From Rahnella aceris (lineage in GTDB: Bacteria > Pseudomonadota > Gammaproteobacteria > Enterobacterales > Enterobacteriaceae), in the NCBI RefSeq assembly GCF_011684115.1, contig NZ_JAADJV010000004.1:310001-374000 (forward strand): a DNA stretch of 64,000 nucleotides, given 5' to 3'. How positions within the stretch are numbered: the first letter of the stretch is position 1; each line of letters begins with the position of its first letter. Below the pieces are notes generated by a model that was not told the origin of the DNA, made no database searches, and was given only the letters and a program-made list of their open reading frames with translations. A program made the position numbers and the translations under genes. This document shows positions 7,797 through 16,543 of this stretch, piece after piece.

Positions 7797-8089
7797 TAAA
7801 TAGGGGTTTCCTCTGGCCAATGCTGAGCGCTATGCACCAGCCTGATGATTTGAATTTCGGTGTCAGTCACGCGATATACCATCCTGAAATGCTTACGGAT
7901 AATACATTCTCTGGTTCCGGTAACGCGTCCTGCTGCATACATGTCGGGACTTAGTAAAATGCGCTCTGCTGCGGCATCAAAATCATCATCCAGCTCAATA
8001 GCAGCATGAGGATTCTCACCCGCGACATAACTGAATATATGCTCGCGATCATCCTGCGCGTGTGGTTTCCATACCAGCATTTTGGTCAT
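7796..8089 (-). CDS. RelE/ParE-family toxin
   Basis: This 97-residue protein matches ParE-type toxins: MLVWKPHAQDDREHIFSYVA at the N-terminus, the AGRVTGTRECIIRKHFRMVYRV core, and the C-terminal VHSAQHWP typical of ParE. ParE toxins poison DNA gyrase, whereas RelE relatives cut mRNA; the C-terminal motif favours ParE. The antitoxin gene ends 3 bases upstream, and the downstream hydrolase start overlaps this stop codon. Confidence 0.85.
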   Translation of the reverse strand: MTKMLVWKPHAQDDREHIFSYVAGENPHAAIELDDDFDAAAERILLSPDMYAAGRVTGTRECIIRKHFRMVYRVTDTEIQIIRLVHSAQHWPEETPI

Positions 8090-8092
8090 TCG

Positions 8093-8554
8093 TTACTTTT
8101 CCTGTTCCTTAAGTAACGCGGCTTTCCGGGCTGCAAACTCAGCCTTCACTTGTTCGTGAGGAATGACGGGGCGCGGATCATCCAGTGATTCCTGAACCCG
8201 TTTCCTGAACCACAGATCATAGGTGGCTTCATCCATCGCGGCAGCTTCATGCGCCCTTTTTAGCGCTGCCGACCGGTCGGGGCGAGTTCCTTTACCGCTC
8301 CCTACAGGATCATAGTCGGTAATATCCACTTCGAACTGGTTTATGCCCATGTCTTTTAAATAAGCCGCCAGCGTGTCGAAACGCTTGAAAACCCGCACTT
8401 TACCGCTACGTTGTGCGATAAGGGTCCGCTGATGTTCGCCGTATCTGATCATTATTATCCACCCTCCCTGTTGTGCGACCACGCTGAGCTGGCTGACCGC
8501 GCCAGCTTCTGTCAGACAAATTAATGTTGAATGGTCGATAGTTTCTTTAGACAT
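8093..8554 (-). CDS. ParE-partner antitoxin with an N-terminal extension
   Basis: This is a 153-residue protein. Residues about 90-150 (RSAALKRAHEAAAMDEATYDLWF, then PVIPHEQVKAEFAARKAALL) match the PaaA/StbD-like antitoxin module that pairs with ParE toxins. That module is usually about 60-90 residues, so the first 85 residues are an added domain. I do not recognise it; it contains a beta-rich WIIMIRYGEHQRTLIAQRSGK stretch and may be the DNA-binding or dimerisation part. The gene is immediately upstream of the toxin. Confidence 0.75.
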   Translation of the reverse strand: MSKETIDHSTLICLTEAGAVSQLSVVAQQGGWIIMIRYGEHQRTLIAQRSGKVRVFKRFDTLAAYLKDMGINQFEVDITDYDPVGSGKGTRPDRSAALKRAHEAAAMDEATYDLWFRKRVQESLDDPRPVIPHEQVKAEFAARKAALLKEQEK

Positions 8555-8589
8555 ATCCCTGCCAGCCTTTCTGCAAATAATAATAAATC

Positions 8590-8615
8590 ATCGGTTCATA
8601 CAACTATATACCGAT
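8590..8615. promoter_or_regulatory. Weak candidate operator of the ParE antitoxin-toxin pair
   Basis: The inverted repeat ATCGGT (8590-8595) / ACCGAT (8610-8615) with a 14-base spacer lies 36 bases upstream of the antitoxin start. Short arms make this a low-confidence call. Confidence 0.3.
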
Positions 8616-8767
8616 ACCTCTACTGAGCCAGATTTATCTTTTTGATGCGAGCCATCGCGCAAATTTTCGCCCCATTTTTGTTCAGTTGCATTCCGTCCGT
8701 GGTGCAACAAATATACAGACCGGTCATACAACGAAACATAAACCCAGCAAAATCAATAGATAATGAT

Positions 8768-8784
8768 TTGGCACAGGCTTTGCT
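8768..8784 (+). promoter_or_regulatory. Sigma-54 (RpoN) promoter of the urea utilisation block
   Basis: TTGGCAC (8768-8774), five bases, then TTGCT (8780-8784) matches the -24/-12 consensus TGGCAC-N5-TTGCW exactly in the invariant positions. It lies 40 bases before the allophanate hydrolase ATG. A TTGCA...TGCAA pair at 8686-8707, about 60-80 bases upstream, resembles NtrC half-sites but has a 12-base gap instead of the usual 9. Nitrogen-limitation control is therefore likely but the NtrC site is uncertain. Confidence 0.8.
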
Positions 8785-8824
8785 TAGATGAATTCAATCT
8801 TGTATACCAGATGGAATTCACAAT

Positions 8825-10675
8825 ATGGCTTCAGCTTCAGAAACAGTCGCATCACCTTTTCGCGGTTTTACCCTGCGGGAATGGCAGCAGCATTACCGCA
8901 GTGCGCCCGACAGCCTGCGCACTACGCTTTCCCTGGTGTTGGGGAGTCTGAGTGACACAGACAATGCCTGGATTTATCTCGCCACGGCAGAACAGCTTGA
9001 AGCACAAATCACCCGTCTTGAAACCCTGCGCGATCAGGCTGAAGGCTCCCTGAGCGCCCTGCCGCTGTTTGGCGTGCCGTTCGCCGTCAAAGACAATATG
9101 GATATCGCTGGCTGGCCGACCACGGCGGCCTGCCCTGCGTTTGCTTATACCGCAGAAGCGGATGCCACCGTCATCGCCAATCTGAAAGCCAAAGGCGCGG
9201 TGGTGATCGGTAAAACTAATCTCGATCAGTTCGCCACCGGACTGGTCGGCACCCGCTCGCCGTACGGCGCGGTGCGCAATACGTTCAATCCTGATTACGT
9301 CAGTGGCGGCTCAAGCTCGGGTTCGGCTTCCGTTCTGGCCCGCGGTCTGGTGGCGTTTTCGCTGGGCACCGACACCGCCGGTTCCGGTCGCGTTCCGGCG
9401 GGCTTTAACAATGTTGTCGGGCTGAAACCGACCAAAGGCTGGCTGTCGAATACCGGTGTGGTTCCGGCCTGTCGCCTCAACGATGCCGTCTCGATTTTCG
9501 CCCTGACCGTCGCCGATGCCCAAACCGTGGCCCATGCCGCAGGCGGATATGACGCCGCCGATGCCTATTCGCGTAAAAATCCGCATACCGCGCCGGTGGC
9601 TTTTTCCGCACAGCCGCGCATCGCCATGCCTGACCGTCTGGAATTTTTTGGGGACGATCTGGCACAGGCCGCTTTCAGTGAGGCGCTGGATCGCCTGCGC
9701 CACCATGGCGTCACGCTGGAAACGATTGATTTCACGCCGTTCCGCGAACTGGCTGAGCAGTTGTATTACGGCGCGTGGGTGGCAGAACGCACCGTGGCGG
9801 TCGGCGAAATTTTTGAAGAAAGCCCGGAAGCAATGGATCCGGTCGTACGCGGGATTGTCGCCAATGGCCTGAACTACACCGCCTGCGATGCCTGGCGCGC
9901 TGAATACTTACGGGCGGAGCTGGCACGCAAAATTAATCTGGCACTGGAAGGGTTTGACGCACTGGTAGTGCCGACGTCGCCGACCATCCGCACCCAGGAA
10001 GAGTTGGTTCGGGAACCGGTGCTCTACAACTCACAGTTCGGTATTTATACCAACTTCACTAATCTGGCGGATTTGTCCGCGCTGGCGCTGCCTTGTAGCC
10101 TGCGCGCCGACGGCCTGCCCGCCGGGATCACGCTGATCGCTCCGGCCTGGCATGACGACGCACTGGCCAGTTTTGGGCGTCAGTGGCAGCGCAGCCTGAG
10201 CCTGCCGCTTGGCGCGACCGGGCTTACGATGAAACCTGAAGAATTCATGACATCCGCGCCGGTCAGTGCCGCCAGCGTGCGCGTTGCCGTGGTCGGCGCT
10301 CATCTGACCGGCATGCCGCTGAATTTCCAGCTCACCAGCCGCCACGCGGTACGCGTCGAACAAACCACCACTGCTGCCACCTACAAACTCTTCGCCCTCG
10401 CCAACACTAAACCGCCGAAGCCGGGGCTGGTGCGGGCTGAGAGCGGCAGCGCAATTATCGTCGAATTGTGGGATATCCCGCTGGCGCGCTTCGGGGAATT
10501 CGTCGCTGAAATCCCGGCACCGCTGGGGATCGGTTCTCTCGAACTGGCCGATGGCCGCATCGTGAAAGGCTTTATCTGCGAGCCATGGGCGACTGGCGGA
10601 GCCACGGATATCACCGCGTTTGGCGGCTGGAGAAGTTACATCCAGAGTCTGAATTCATCACCGGTAAAAAGCTGA
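8825..10675 (+). CDS. atzF: Allophanate hydrolase
   Basis: This 616-residue amidase-signature enzyme hydrolyses allophanate to two ammonia and two CO2, the second step of the ATP-dependent urea amidolyase route. The Ser-Ser-Lys triad is visible: Lys89 (PFAVKDNMD), Ser163 (VSGGSSSGS) and Ser187 (GTDTAGSGRVPAG). Residues about 460-610 form the extra C-terminal domain found in AtzF and yeast Dur1,2 (VAVVGAHLTGMPLN…). The urea carboxylase gene begins 9 bases downstream. The ATG at 8825 follows the sigma-54 promoter closely; no strong ribosome site is seen. Confidence 0.93.
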   Translation: MASASETVASPFRGFTLREWQQHYRSAPDSLRTTLSLVLGSLSDTDNAWIYLATAEQLEAQITRLETLRDQAEGSLSALPLFGVPFAVKDNMDIAGWPTTAACPAFAYTAEADATVIANLKAKGAVVIGKTNLDQFATGLVGTRSPYGAVRNTFNPDYVSGGSSSGSASVLARGLVAFSLGTDTAGSGRVPAGFNNVVGLKPTKGWLSNTGVVPACRLNDAVSIFALTVADAQTVAHAAGGYDAADAYSRKNPHTAPVAFSAQPRIAMPDRLEFFGDDLAQAAFSEALDRLRHHGVTLETIDFTPFRELAEQLYYGAWVAERTVAVGEIFEESPEAMDPVVRGIVANGLNYTACDAWRAEYLRAELARKINLALEGFDALVVPTSPTIRTQEELVREPVLYNSQFGIYTNFTNLADLSALALPCSLRADGLPAGITLIAPAWHDDALASFGRQWQRSLSLPLGATGLTMKPEEFMTSAPVSAASVRVAVVGAHLTGMPLNFQLTSRHAVRVEQTTTAATYKLFALANTKPPKPGLVRAESGSAIIVELWDIPLARFGEFVAEIPAPLGIGSLELADGRIVKGFICEPWATGGATDITAFGGWRSYIQSLNSSPVKS

Positions 10676-10684
10676 GGAACGCAC

Positions 10685-13600
10685 ATGTTTACCACCGTTT
10701 TAATTGCTAACCGTGGCGAAATCGCCTGCCGTGCGATCCGCACGCTGAAGCGTCTGGGCGTCACCAGCGTCGCGGTATATTCCGACGCTGACCGCAATGC
10801 CCCACACGTCACACAGGCGGATATCGCCATCGCGCTGGGCGGCGAAAAGGCCAGCGAAAGCTACCTGATGATCGACAAAATTCTGGCCGCCGCAAAAGAA
10901 ACCGGCGCGCAGGCAATTTATCCGGGGTACGGCTTTTTATCCGAAAGCGCAGAGTTCGCCGATGCCTGCGAAGCAGCGGGCATTGCGTTTATCGGCCCGA
11001 CCGCCGGACAAATCCGCGAGTTTGGCCTCAAGCACCGCGCCCGCGAATTAGCCGGTGCCGCGAATGTGCCGATGACGCCGGGCACCGGTTTGCTCGACAG
11101 CATTGATGACGCGGTGAAAGCTGCCGCCGAAATTGGTTATCCCATCATGCTGAAAAGCACCGCAGGCGGCGGAGGCATTGGCCTGACGCGCTGTGATAAC
11201 GACGAGGCATTGCGTGCCGCATGGGACAGCGTGAAACGTCTCGGCGAGCAGTTTTTCCGTGATGCCGGTGTGTTTCTGGAACGCTTTGTCGATCGCGCCC
11301 GCCACGTTGAAGTGCAGATTTTCGGCGACGGCAAAGGCCGCGTGGTGGCCCTCGGCGAGCGTGACTGTTCGTTGCAACGCCGCAATCAGAAAGTGGTGGA
11401 AGAAACCCCTGCGCCGGATCTGCCGCAGGCCAGCCGCGAAGCATTGCATCGCGCCGCCGTGCAGCTCGGCAAATCGGTGAACTACCGCAGCGCCGGTACG
11501 GTTGAATTTATCTATGACGCCGCGCGCGACGAATTTTATTTTCTCGAAGTAAACACCCGTTTGCAGGTTGAGCATCCGGTCACCGAAATGGTCACCGGTC
11601 TGGACTTGATCGAATGCATGCTGAACGTCGCCGCCGGTGAATCGCCGGACTGGCCAGCAATGGAAAAAGCCCCGCAGGGCGCATCGATGGAAGTGCGTAT
11701 TTACGCAGAAGATCCGCTGAAGAATTTCCAGCCAAGCCCCGGCGTGCTGACCGAAGTGTTTTTCCCCGAAGACGTCCGCGTCGATGGCTGGGTCTCTACC
11801 GGCAGTGAAGTGTCGGCGTTTTACGACCCGATGATCGCCAAGCTGATTGTGCATGGCACCGACCGGCAGGACGCGCTGGCGAAAATGTCCGTCGCACTGG
11901 CCGCCACCCGCCTGCACGGTATCGCTACCAACATTGATTATCTGCGTCAGGTCGTCGCCACGCCGGTGTTTCGCGACGCCAAAATGTGGACGCGCATGCT
12001 CGACAGTTTTGACTACTTGCCCAACGCCATCGAAGTGATCGCGCCCGGCACTTACAGCAGTGTGCAGGATTATCCGGGACGTCTCGGTTACTGGGATATC
12101 GGCGTACCGCCGTCCGGCCCGATGGACGATTTTGCCTTCCGTCTCGCCAACCGCATTGTCGGCAATCATCCGGATGCCGCCGGTCTGGAATTCACGTTGC
12201 AGGGACCCACACTGCGTTTCCATTGCGACGCCGTTATCGCACTGACCGGCGCACGCTGCCCGGCAACGCTTGATGACGAAGCTGTTTCTTACTGGCAGCC
12301 GGTGGATGTGAAAGCCGGTCAGACACTGACACTTGGCCGCGCCACACAGGGTTGCCGCACCTATCTCGCCGTGCGTAACGGTTTCGACGTGCCGGTGTAT
12401 CTCGGCAGCCGGTCGACCTTTGCACTCGGGCAGTTTGGCGGGCACGCCGGTCGCACGTTACGCGTCGCCGATATGCTGACTGTTTCACAGCCGGAACTCG
12501 CGGCCTGCACCACGCCCGCGCCGGTCGGTTTACCGCAGGCAGCCGAAAATATCGTGCCGCCTTACGGCGACATCTGGAATATCGGCGTGCTTTACGGGCC
12601 GCACGGTGCGCCGGATTTCTTCACCAAAGACGCCATCGACACGTTCTTCGCCGCAGAATGGCAGGTGCACTACAACTCCAACCGTCTCGGCGTGCGGCTG
12701 GTCGGTCCGAAACCGCAATGGGCGCGGCAGGACGGCGGCGAAGCCGGTCTGCATCCGTCGAACGTGCATGACTGCGAATACGCCATCGGCGCGATTAATT
12801 TCACCGGCGATTTCCCGGTGATTCTGACCCGCGACGGGCCAAGCCTCGGCGGTTTCGTCTGCCCGGTAACCATCGCCAAAGCCGAACTGTGGAAAGTCGG
12901 ACAGGTGAAACCGGGCGATAAAATCCGTTTCCATCCGATCAGTTTTGAACAGGCGCAGGCGCTGGAACGGGCGCAACAAGGCACGCTCGATTCGCTGATG
13001 CCAGTCAACGCGGTGGCGCTGCCGGTGCCATCCCTGCTGCCGGACACCACTGCATCCGCCACCATTCTTGCGGCATTACCGGCCACGGCAGAACGCCCTT
13101 CGGTGGAATACCGTCAGGCGGGCGACGGCTACGTGCTGATTGAGTACGGCGACAACGTGCTGGATCTGGCGGTACGCATGCGTATTTATCTGCTGATGAA
13201 CGCCATCAAAGCCGCCGGTCAGCAGGGCATTGAGGAACTGTCACCGGGCGTGCGTTCGCTGCAAATCCGCTACGACAGCCGCGTGCTGCATCAGTCTGCG
13301 CTGCTTCAGCATTTACTGACGCTGGAAAACAGCCTGGCCGATGTCAGCCAGCTCAAAATCCCGACCCGTATCGTGCACATGCCGATGGCGTTTGAAGATT
13401 CCGCCACGCTCGGCGCGGTCGAACGCTATCAGCAAACCGTGCGCGCAGAAGCACCGTGGCTGCCGAATAACGTCGATTTCATCCAGCGCACCAACGGGCT
13501 GGCGAGCCGTGAAGACGTGAAAAACATCATTTTCGACGCCAGCTATCTGATCCTCGGGCTGGGGGATGTGTATCTCGGCGCACCGTGCGCGGTGCCGGTC

Positions 13601-14314
13601 GATCCGCGCCATCGCCTGCTGAGCTCCAAATACAACCCGGCGCGCACGTTTACCGCCGAAGGCACGGTCGGTATCGGCGGCATGTACATGTGCATTTATG
13701 GCATGGATTCGCCGGGCGGCTATCAGCTGGTCGGGCGCACGCTGCCGATCTGGAACAAGTTCCTGAAAAACGAGCAGTTCAAAAACGGCGAGCCGTGGCT
13801 GCTGCACTTCTTCGATCAGGTGCGGTTCTATGAAGTCACCGAAGCCGAGCTGGACATTCAGCGCGAAGCCTTCCGCGAAGGACGGGCGCAAATCCGCATC
13901 GAAGAGACGGAATTTGATTTTGCGCACTATACGCAATTTCTCGCCGACAACGCCGCCGACATTGCTGATTTCCGCACCCGGCAAACCGACGCTTTTACCC
14001 GCGAAGTGGCGCACTGGCATGAGGCTGAAAGCGCCGCGGTGGAAGCAGCAGCCAATGCCGTGCAGTTAGAGGAAGACGACGCGGATCAGGACGGCCATTT
14101 AGTCAGCGCTGACCTTAACGGCAACGTCTGGAAAATCCTGGTACAGCCGGGCCAGCAGGTCGAAGAAGGCCAGCCGCTGATCGTCGTCGAAGCCATGAAA
14201 ATGGAACTGTCGGTGAACGCGCCGTGCGCCGGTACCGTCCTGAAAATCAGTTGCCAGCAAGGCCGTCCGGTCGGGCCAGGTGATGCGTTGTTGTGGCTGG
14301 ACACAGCCGTTTAA
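10685..14314 (+). CDS. Urea carboxylase (biotin-dependent)
   Basis: This 1209-residue multidomain enzyme makes allophanate from urea, bicarbonate and ATP. The order is: biotin carboxylase (1-450; STAGGGGIGL ATP-binding loop, EVNTRLQVEHPVTE), then two KipA/KipI-type carboxyltransferase-like domains (about 455-1080; SVQDYPGRLGYWDIGVPPSG begins the first), then a biotin carrier domain with Lys1172 in EAMKME. Related guanidine carboxylases are usually beside two DUF1989 deiminase genes. None is present here and a urea transporter follows, so urea is the likely substrate. GAGGAAC precedes the ATG. Confidence 0.93.
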   Translation: MFTTVLIANRGEIACRAIRTLKRLGVTSVAVYSDADRNAPHVTQADIAIALGGEKASESYLMIDKILAAAKETGAQAIYPGYGFLSESAEFADACEAAGIAFIGPTAGQIREFGLKHRARELAGAANVPMTPGTGLLDSIDDAVKAAAEIGYPIMLKSTAGGGGIGLTRCDNDEALRAAWDSVKRLGEQFFRDAGVFLERFVDRARHVEVQIFGDGKGRVVALGERDCSLQRRNQKVVEETPAPDLPQASREALHRAAVQLGKSVNYRSAGTVEFIYDAARDEFYFLEVNTRLQVEHPVTEMVTGLDLIECMLNVAAGESPDWPAMEKAPQGASMEVRIYAEDPLKNFQPSPGVLTEVFFPEDVRVDGWVSTGSEVSAFYDPMIAKLIVHGTDRQDALAKMSVALAATRLHGIATNIDYLRQVVATPVFRDAKMWTRMLDSFDYLPNAIEVIAPGTYSSVQDYPGRLGYWDIGVPPSGPMDDFAFRLANRIVGNHPDAAGLEFTLQGPTLRFHCDAVIALTGARCPATLDDEAVSYWQPVDVKAGQTLTLGRATQGCRTYLAVRNGFDVPVYLGSRSTFALGQFGGHAGRTLRVADMLTVSQPELAACTTPAPVGLPQAAENIVPPYGDIWNIGVLYGPHGAPDFFTKDAIDTFFAAEWQVHYNSNRLGVRLVGPKPQWARQDGGEAGLHPSNVHDCEYAIGAINFTGDFPVILTRDGPSLGGFVCPVTIAKAELWKVGQVKPGDKIRFHPISFEQAQALERAQQGTLDSLMPVNAVALPVPSLLPDTTASATILAALPATAERPSVEYRQAGDGYVLIEYGDNVLDLAVRMRIYLLMNAIKAAGQQGIEELSPGVRSLQIRYDSRVLHQSALLQHLLTLENSLADVSQLKIPTRIVHMPMAFEDSATLGAVERYQQTVRAEAPWLPNNVDFIQRTNGLASREDVKNIIFDASYLILGLGDVYLGAPCAVPVDPRHRLLSSKYNPARTFTAEGTVGIGGMYMCIYGMDSPGGYQLVGRTLPIWNKFLKNEQFKNGEPWLLHFFDQVRFYEVTEAELDIQREAFREGRAQIRIEETEFDFAHYTQFLADNAADIADFRTRQTDAFTREVAHWHEAESAAVEAAANAVQLEEDDADQDGHLVSADLNGNVWKILVQPGQQVEEGQPLIVVEAMKMELSVNAPCAGTVLKISCQQGRPVGPGDALLWLDTAV

Positions 14315-14342
14315 AACTATCGGGAACAACAGGGAATATTTC

Positions 14343-15065
14343 ATGCAACTCACGGGACCTAAATCTTCACGCAGTAAAAGCCGCCCGGAAGGGCTGGCGG
14401 AACGCATTTATCAGCAGCTGAAAGACGACATTTTCAGCTTCCGCCTGCTGCCCGGTGACCGGTTCAGCGAAAACGACATCGCTGACCGCATGGAAGTCAG
14501 CCGCACACCGGTACGTCAGGCGCTGTTCTGGCTGGAACATGAAGGCTATGTCGAAGTGTTTTTCCGCAGTGGCTGGCAGGTTCGCCCGTTCGATTTCGAC
14601 TTTTTCGAGCAGTTGTACGATCTGCGTATCGTGCTGGAACTGGAAGCGGTGAAACGTCTGTGTGCGTTGCCGCCAGCCGCTCAGCCCTTACAACTGGCTG
14701 AACTGAAAGCGTTCTGGATCGATCAGCCGCAACTGCAAGATGGTCAGGTGGTCTCGCGTTATGACGAGGAGTTTCACATGACGCTGGTGGCCGCGGCGGG
14801 TAATGCCGAAATGGCGCGAATCCACCGCGAGCTGACGGAGAAAATCCGCATCATCCGGCGGCTGGATTTCACCAAAGGTGAGCGGGTTAACGCCACCTAT
14901 AAAGAACACGCGAGCATTTTGCTCGCCATCATCCAACAACAAACCGAGGAGGCACAGCGCCAGTTACACGATCATATTGCCGTCAGTAAGGCCGAGGTAC
15001 GCAAAATTACTCTGCACATGTTGCACCGGGCCAGGGCGGAGAGTGACGAGGGCAACCCGTCATGA
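14343..15065 (+). CDS. GntR-family (FadR/FCD subfamily) transcriptional regulator
   Basis: This is a 240-residue regulator. A winged helix lies at about 20-85 (GLAERIYQQLKDDIFSFRLL, then NDIADRMEVSRTPVRQALFWLEHEGYV). The FCD ligand-binding helices follow at about 90-230 (DLRIVLELEAVKRL, EFHMTLVAAAGNAEM). It sits between the urea carboxylase and transporter genes in the same direction, so it is probably the local repressor of urea catabolism. Its effector is unknown. The start at 14343 is chosen because the longer frame begins inside the carboxylase gene. Confidence 0.85.
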   Translation: MQLTGPKSSRSKSRPEGLAERIYQQLKDDIFSFRLLPGDRFSENDIADRMEVSRTPVRQALFWLEHEGYVEVFFRSGWQVRPFDFDFFEQLYDLRIVLELEAVKRLCALPPAAQPLQLAELKAFWIDQPQLQDGQVVSRYDEEFHMTLVAAAGNAEMARIHRELTEKIRIIRRLDFTKGERVNATYKEHASILLAIIQQQTEEAQRQLHDHIAVSKAEVRKITLHMLHRARAESDEGNPS

Positions 15066-15134
15066 CTTTTTTAAATGTTTTTTCGACTTTCTACATACCA
15101 GCGTTCTCTTAACTTTTCTTCAGAGGGTACATCT

Positions 15135-16403
15135 ATGCAACGTCGACGTTTTATTAAAGCCTTTGCTCTTTCCGCTACCGTAGTCAGCATGGGCTTAGCC
15201 TGGAGCGCGCAGGCAGCCGAGACCATCAAAGTCGGTATTATGCATTCGCTTTCCGGCACCATGGCCATTTCAGAAACTCCGCTGAAAGACATCGCGCTGA
15301 TGACCATTGACGACATCAACGCCAAAGGTGGCGTGCTCGGCAAAAAGCTCGAGCCGGTGGTGGTCGATCCGGCCTCCAACTGGCCGCTGTTCGCTGAGAA
15401 AGCCCGCCAGTTGCTGACGCAGGATAAAGTCGCGGTGGTGTTTGGTTGCTGGACGTCGGTGTCGCGTAAATCTGTGCTGCCGGTGTTTGAAGAACTGAAC
15501 GGCCTGCTGTTCTACCCGGTGCAGTACGAAGGCGAAGAAATGTCGCCAAACGTGTTCTACACCGGTGCCGCGCCTAACCAACAGGCGATCCCGGCGGTGG
15601 AATACCTGATGAGTGAAGACGGCGGTGCGGCCAAACGCTTCTTCCTGCTCGGCACCGATTATGTCTATCCGCGTACCACCAACAAAATTCTGCGCGCCTT
15701 CCTGCATTCCAAAGGCGTGAAAGACAGCGACATCGAAGAAGTCTATACGCCGTTCGGTTACAGCGATTATCAGACCATCGTTTCCAACATTAAGAAATTC
15801 TCCGCTGGCGGCAAAACTGCGGTGATCTCCACCATCAACGGCGATTCCAACGTGCCGTTCTACAAAGAGCTGGCGAATCAGGGCGTGAAAGCGACGGATG
15901 TGCCGGTGGTGGCGTTCTCGGTCGGTGAAGAAGAACTGCGCGGTATCGACACCAAACCGCTGGTCGGTGACCTTGCGGCGTGGAACTACTTCCAGTCGGT
16001 TGATAACCCGACCAACAAGAAATTCGTGGCTGAATGGAAGGCTTACGCGAAGGCGCACAAACTGCCAAACGCCGATAACGCGGTGACCAACGACCCGATG
16101 GAGGCGACCTATGTCGGCATCCATATGTGGGCGCAGGCGGTGGAAAAAGCCGGTACGACGGATGTGGATAAAGTCCGCGCCGCGATGGCCGGACAGACCT
16201 TCGCGGCGCCGTCCGGCTTCACGCTGACCATGGATAAAACCAATCATCACCTGCACAAACCGGTAATGATCGGCGAAATCGAATCCAACGGTCAGTTCAA
16301 CGTGGTCTGGCAGACCGACAAACCAATCCGCGCCCAGCCGTGGAGCCCGTACATCGCGGGTAACGATAAAAAGCCAGATACCCCGGTAAAAACGACTAAC
16401 TGA
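15135..16403 (+). CDS. urtA: Urea ABC transporter, periplasmic substrate-binding protein UrtA
   Basis: This 422-residue member of the branched-chain amino acid binding family has features of UrtA: IKVGIMHSLSGTMAISE, VVFGCWTSVSRKSVLPVFEE and LLFYPVQYEGEE. The N-terminus MQRRRFIKAF followed by a hydrophobic stretch and AQA is an export signal with a twin-arginine-like motif, so Tat export is possible. AGAGGG precedes the ATG. A REP-like hairpin element lies between this gene and urtB. Confidence 0.93.
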   Translation: MQRRRFIKAFALSATVVSMGLAWSAQAAETIKVGIMHSLSGTMAISETPLKDIALMTIDDINAKGGVLGKKLEPVVVDPASNWPLFAEKARQLLTQDKVAVVFGCWTSVSRKSVLPVFEELNGLLFYPVQYEGEEMSPNVFYTGAAPNQQAIPAVEYLMSEDGGAAKRFFLLGTDYVYPRTTNKILRAFLHSKGVKDSDIEEVYTPFGYSDYQTIVSNIKKFSAGGKTAVISTINGDSNVPFYKELANQGVKATDVPVVAFSVGEEELRGIDTKPLVGDLAAWNYFQSVDNPTNKKFVAEWKAYAKAHKLPNADNAVTNDPMEATYVGIHMWAQAVEKAGTTDVDKVRAAMAGQTFAAPSGFTLTMDKTNHHLHKPVMIGEIESNGQFNVVWQTDKPIRAQPWSPYIAGNDKKPDTPVKTTN

Positions 16404-16411
16404 TTGTTTTA

Positions 16412-16512
16412 GCTCCTTCTTGCGAAGGGGAGGGCTGGGGTGGGGTATTAATGGCAACTGTGTTGTTTGCAAAACCCCCTCCCCGCCTCCCCCTTCGCAG
16501 GGGGAGGAGCAA
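16412..16512. repeat. REP/BIME-like paired hairpin element, copy A (between urtA and urtB)
   Basis: Two oppositely oriented G/C-rich hairpin units are joined. The first is a near-palindrome ending TGCGAAGGGGAGGG, with tail CTGGGGTGGGGTATT. The second (from about 16470) is CCCCCTCCCC…CCTTCGCAGGGGGAGGAG. The same two units occur at 35834-35940, 48684-48811 and, in reduced form, 59825-59878. It is inside the urt operon, where a 3' hairpin could protect urtA mRNA and lower urtBCDE expression. Confidence 0.8.
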
Positions 16513-16543
16513 ACCAGCATCAACTTTATGCGGCGAGAACATT

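Noticed and set aside
8686..8707. NtrC binding site upstream of the sigma-54 promoter
   Set aside because: The half-sites TTGCA and TGCAA are 12 bases apart rather than the usual 9, so it is noted but not called as an NtrC site.
11048..12445. Long antisense frames within the urea carboxylase gene and within fdoG, mtlD, glyS and others
   Set aside because: They are shadows caused by high third-position G+C of real genes, with no domains or ribosome sites.
10685..14314. Guanidine carboxylase instead of urea carboxylase
   Set aside because: The DUF1989 carboxyguanidine deiminase genes that accompany guanidine carboxylases are absent, and a urea transporter follows; sequence alone does not fully exclude guanidine.
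16451..16543. Alternative upstream start of UrtB
   Set aside because: The added codons translate the REP-like repeat (KPPPRLPLRRGR) and would mask the signal peptide beginning at 16544.
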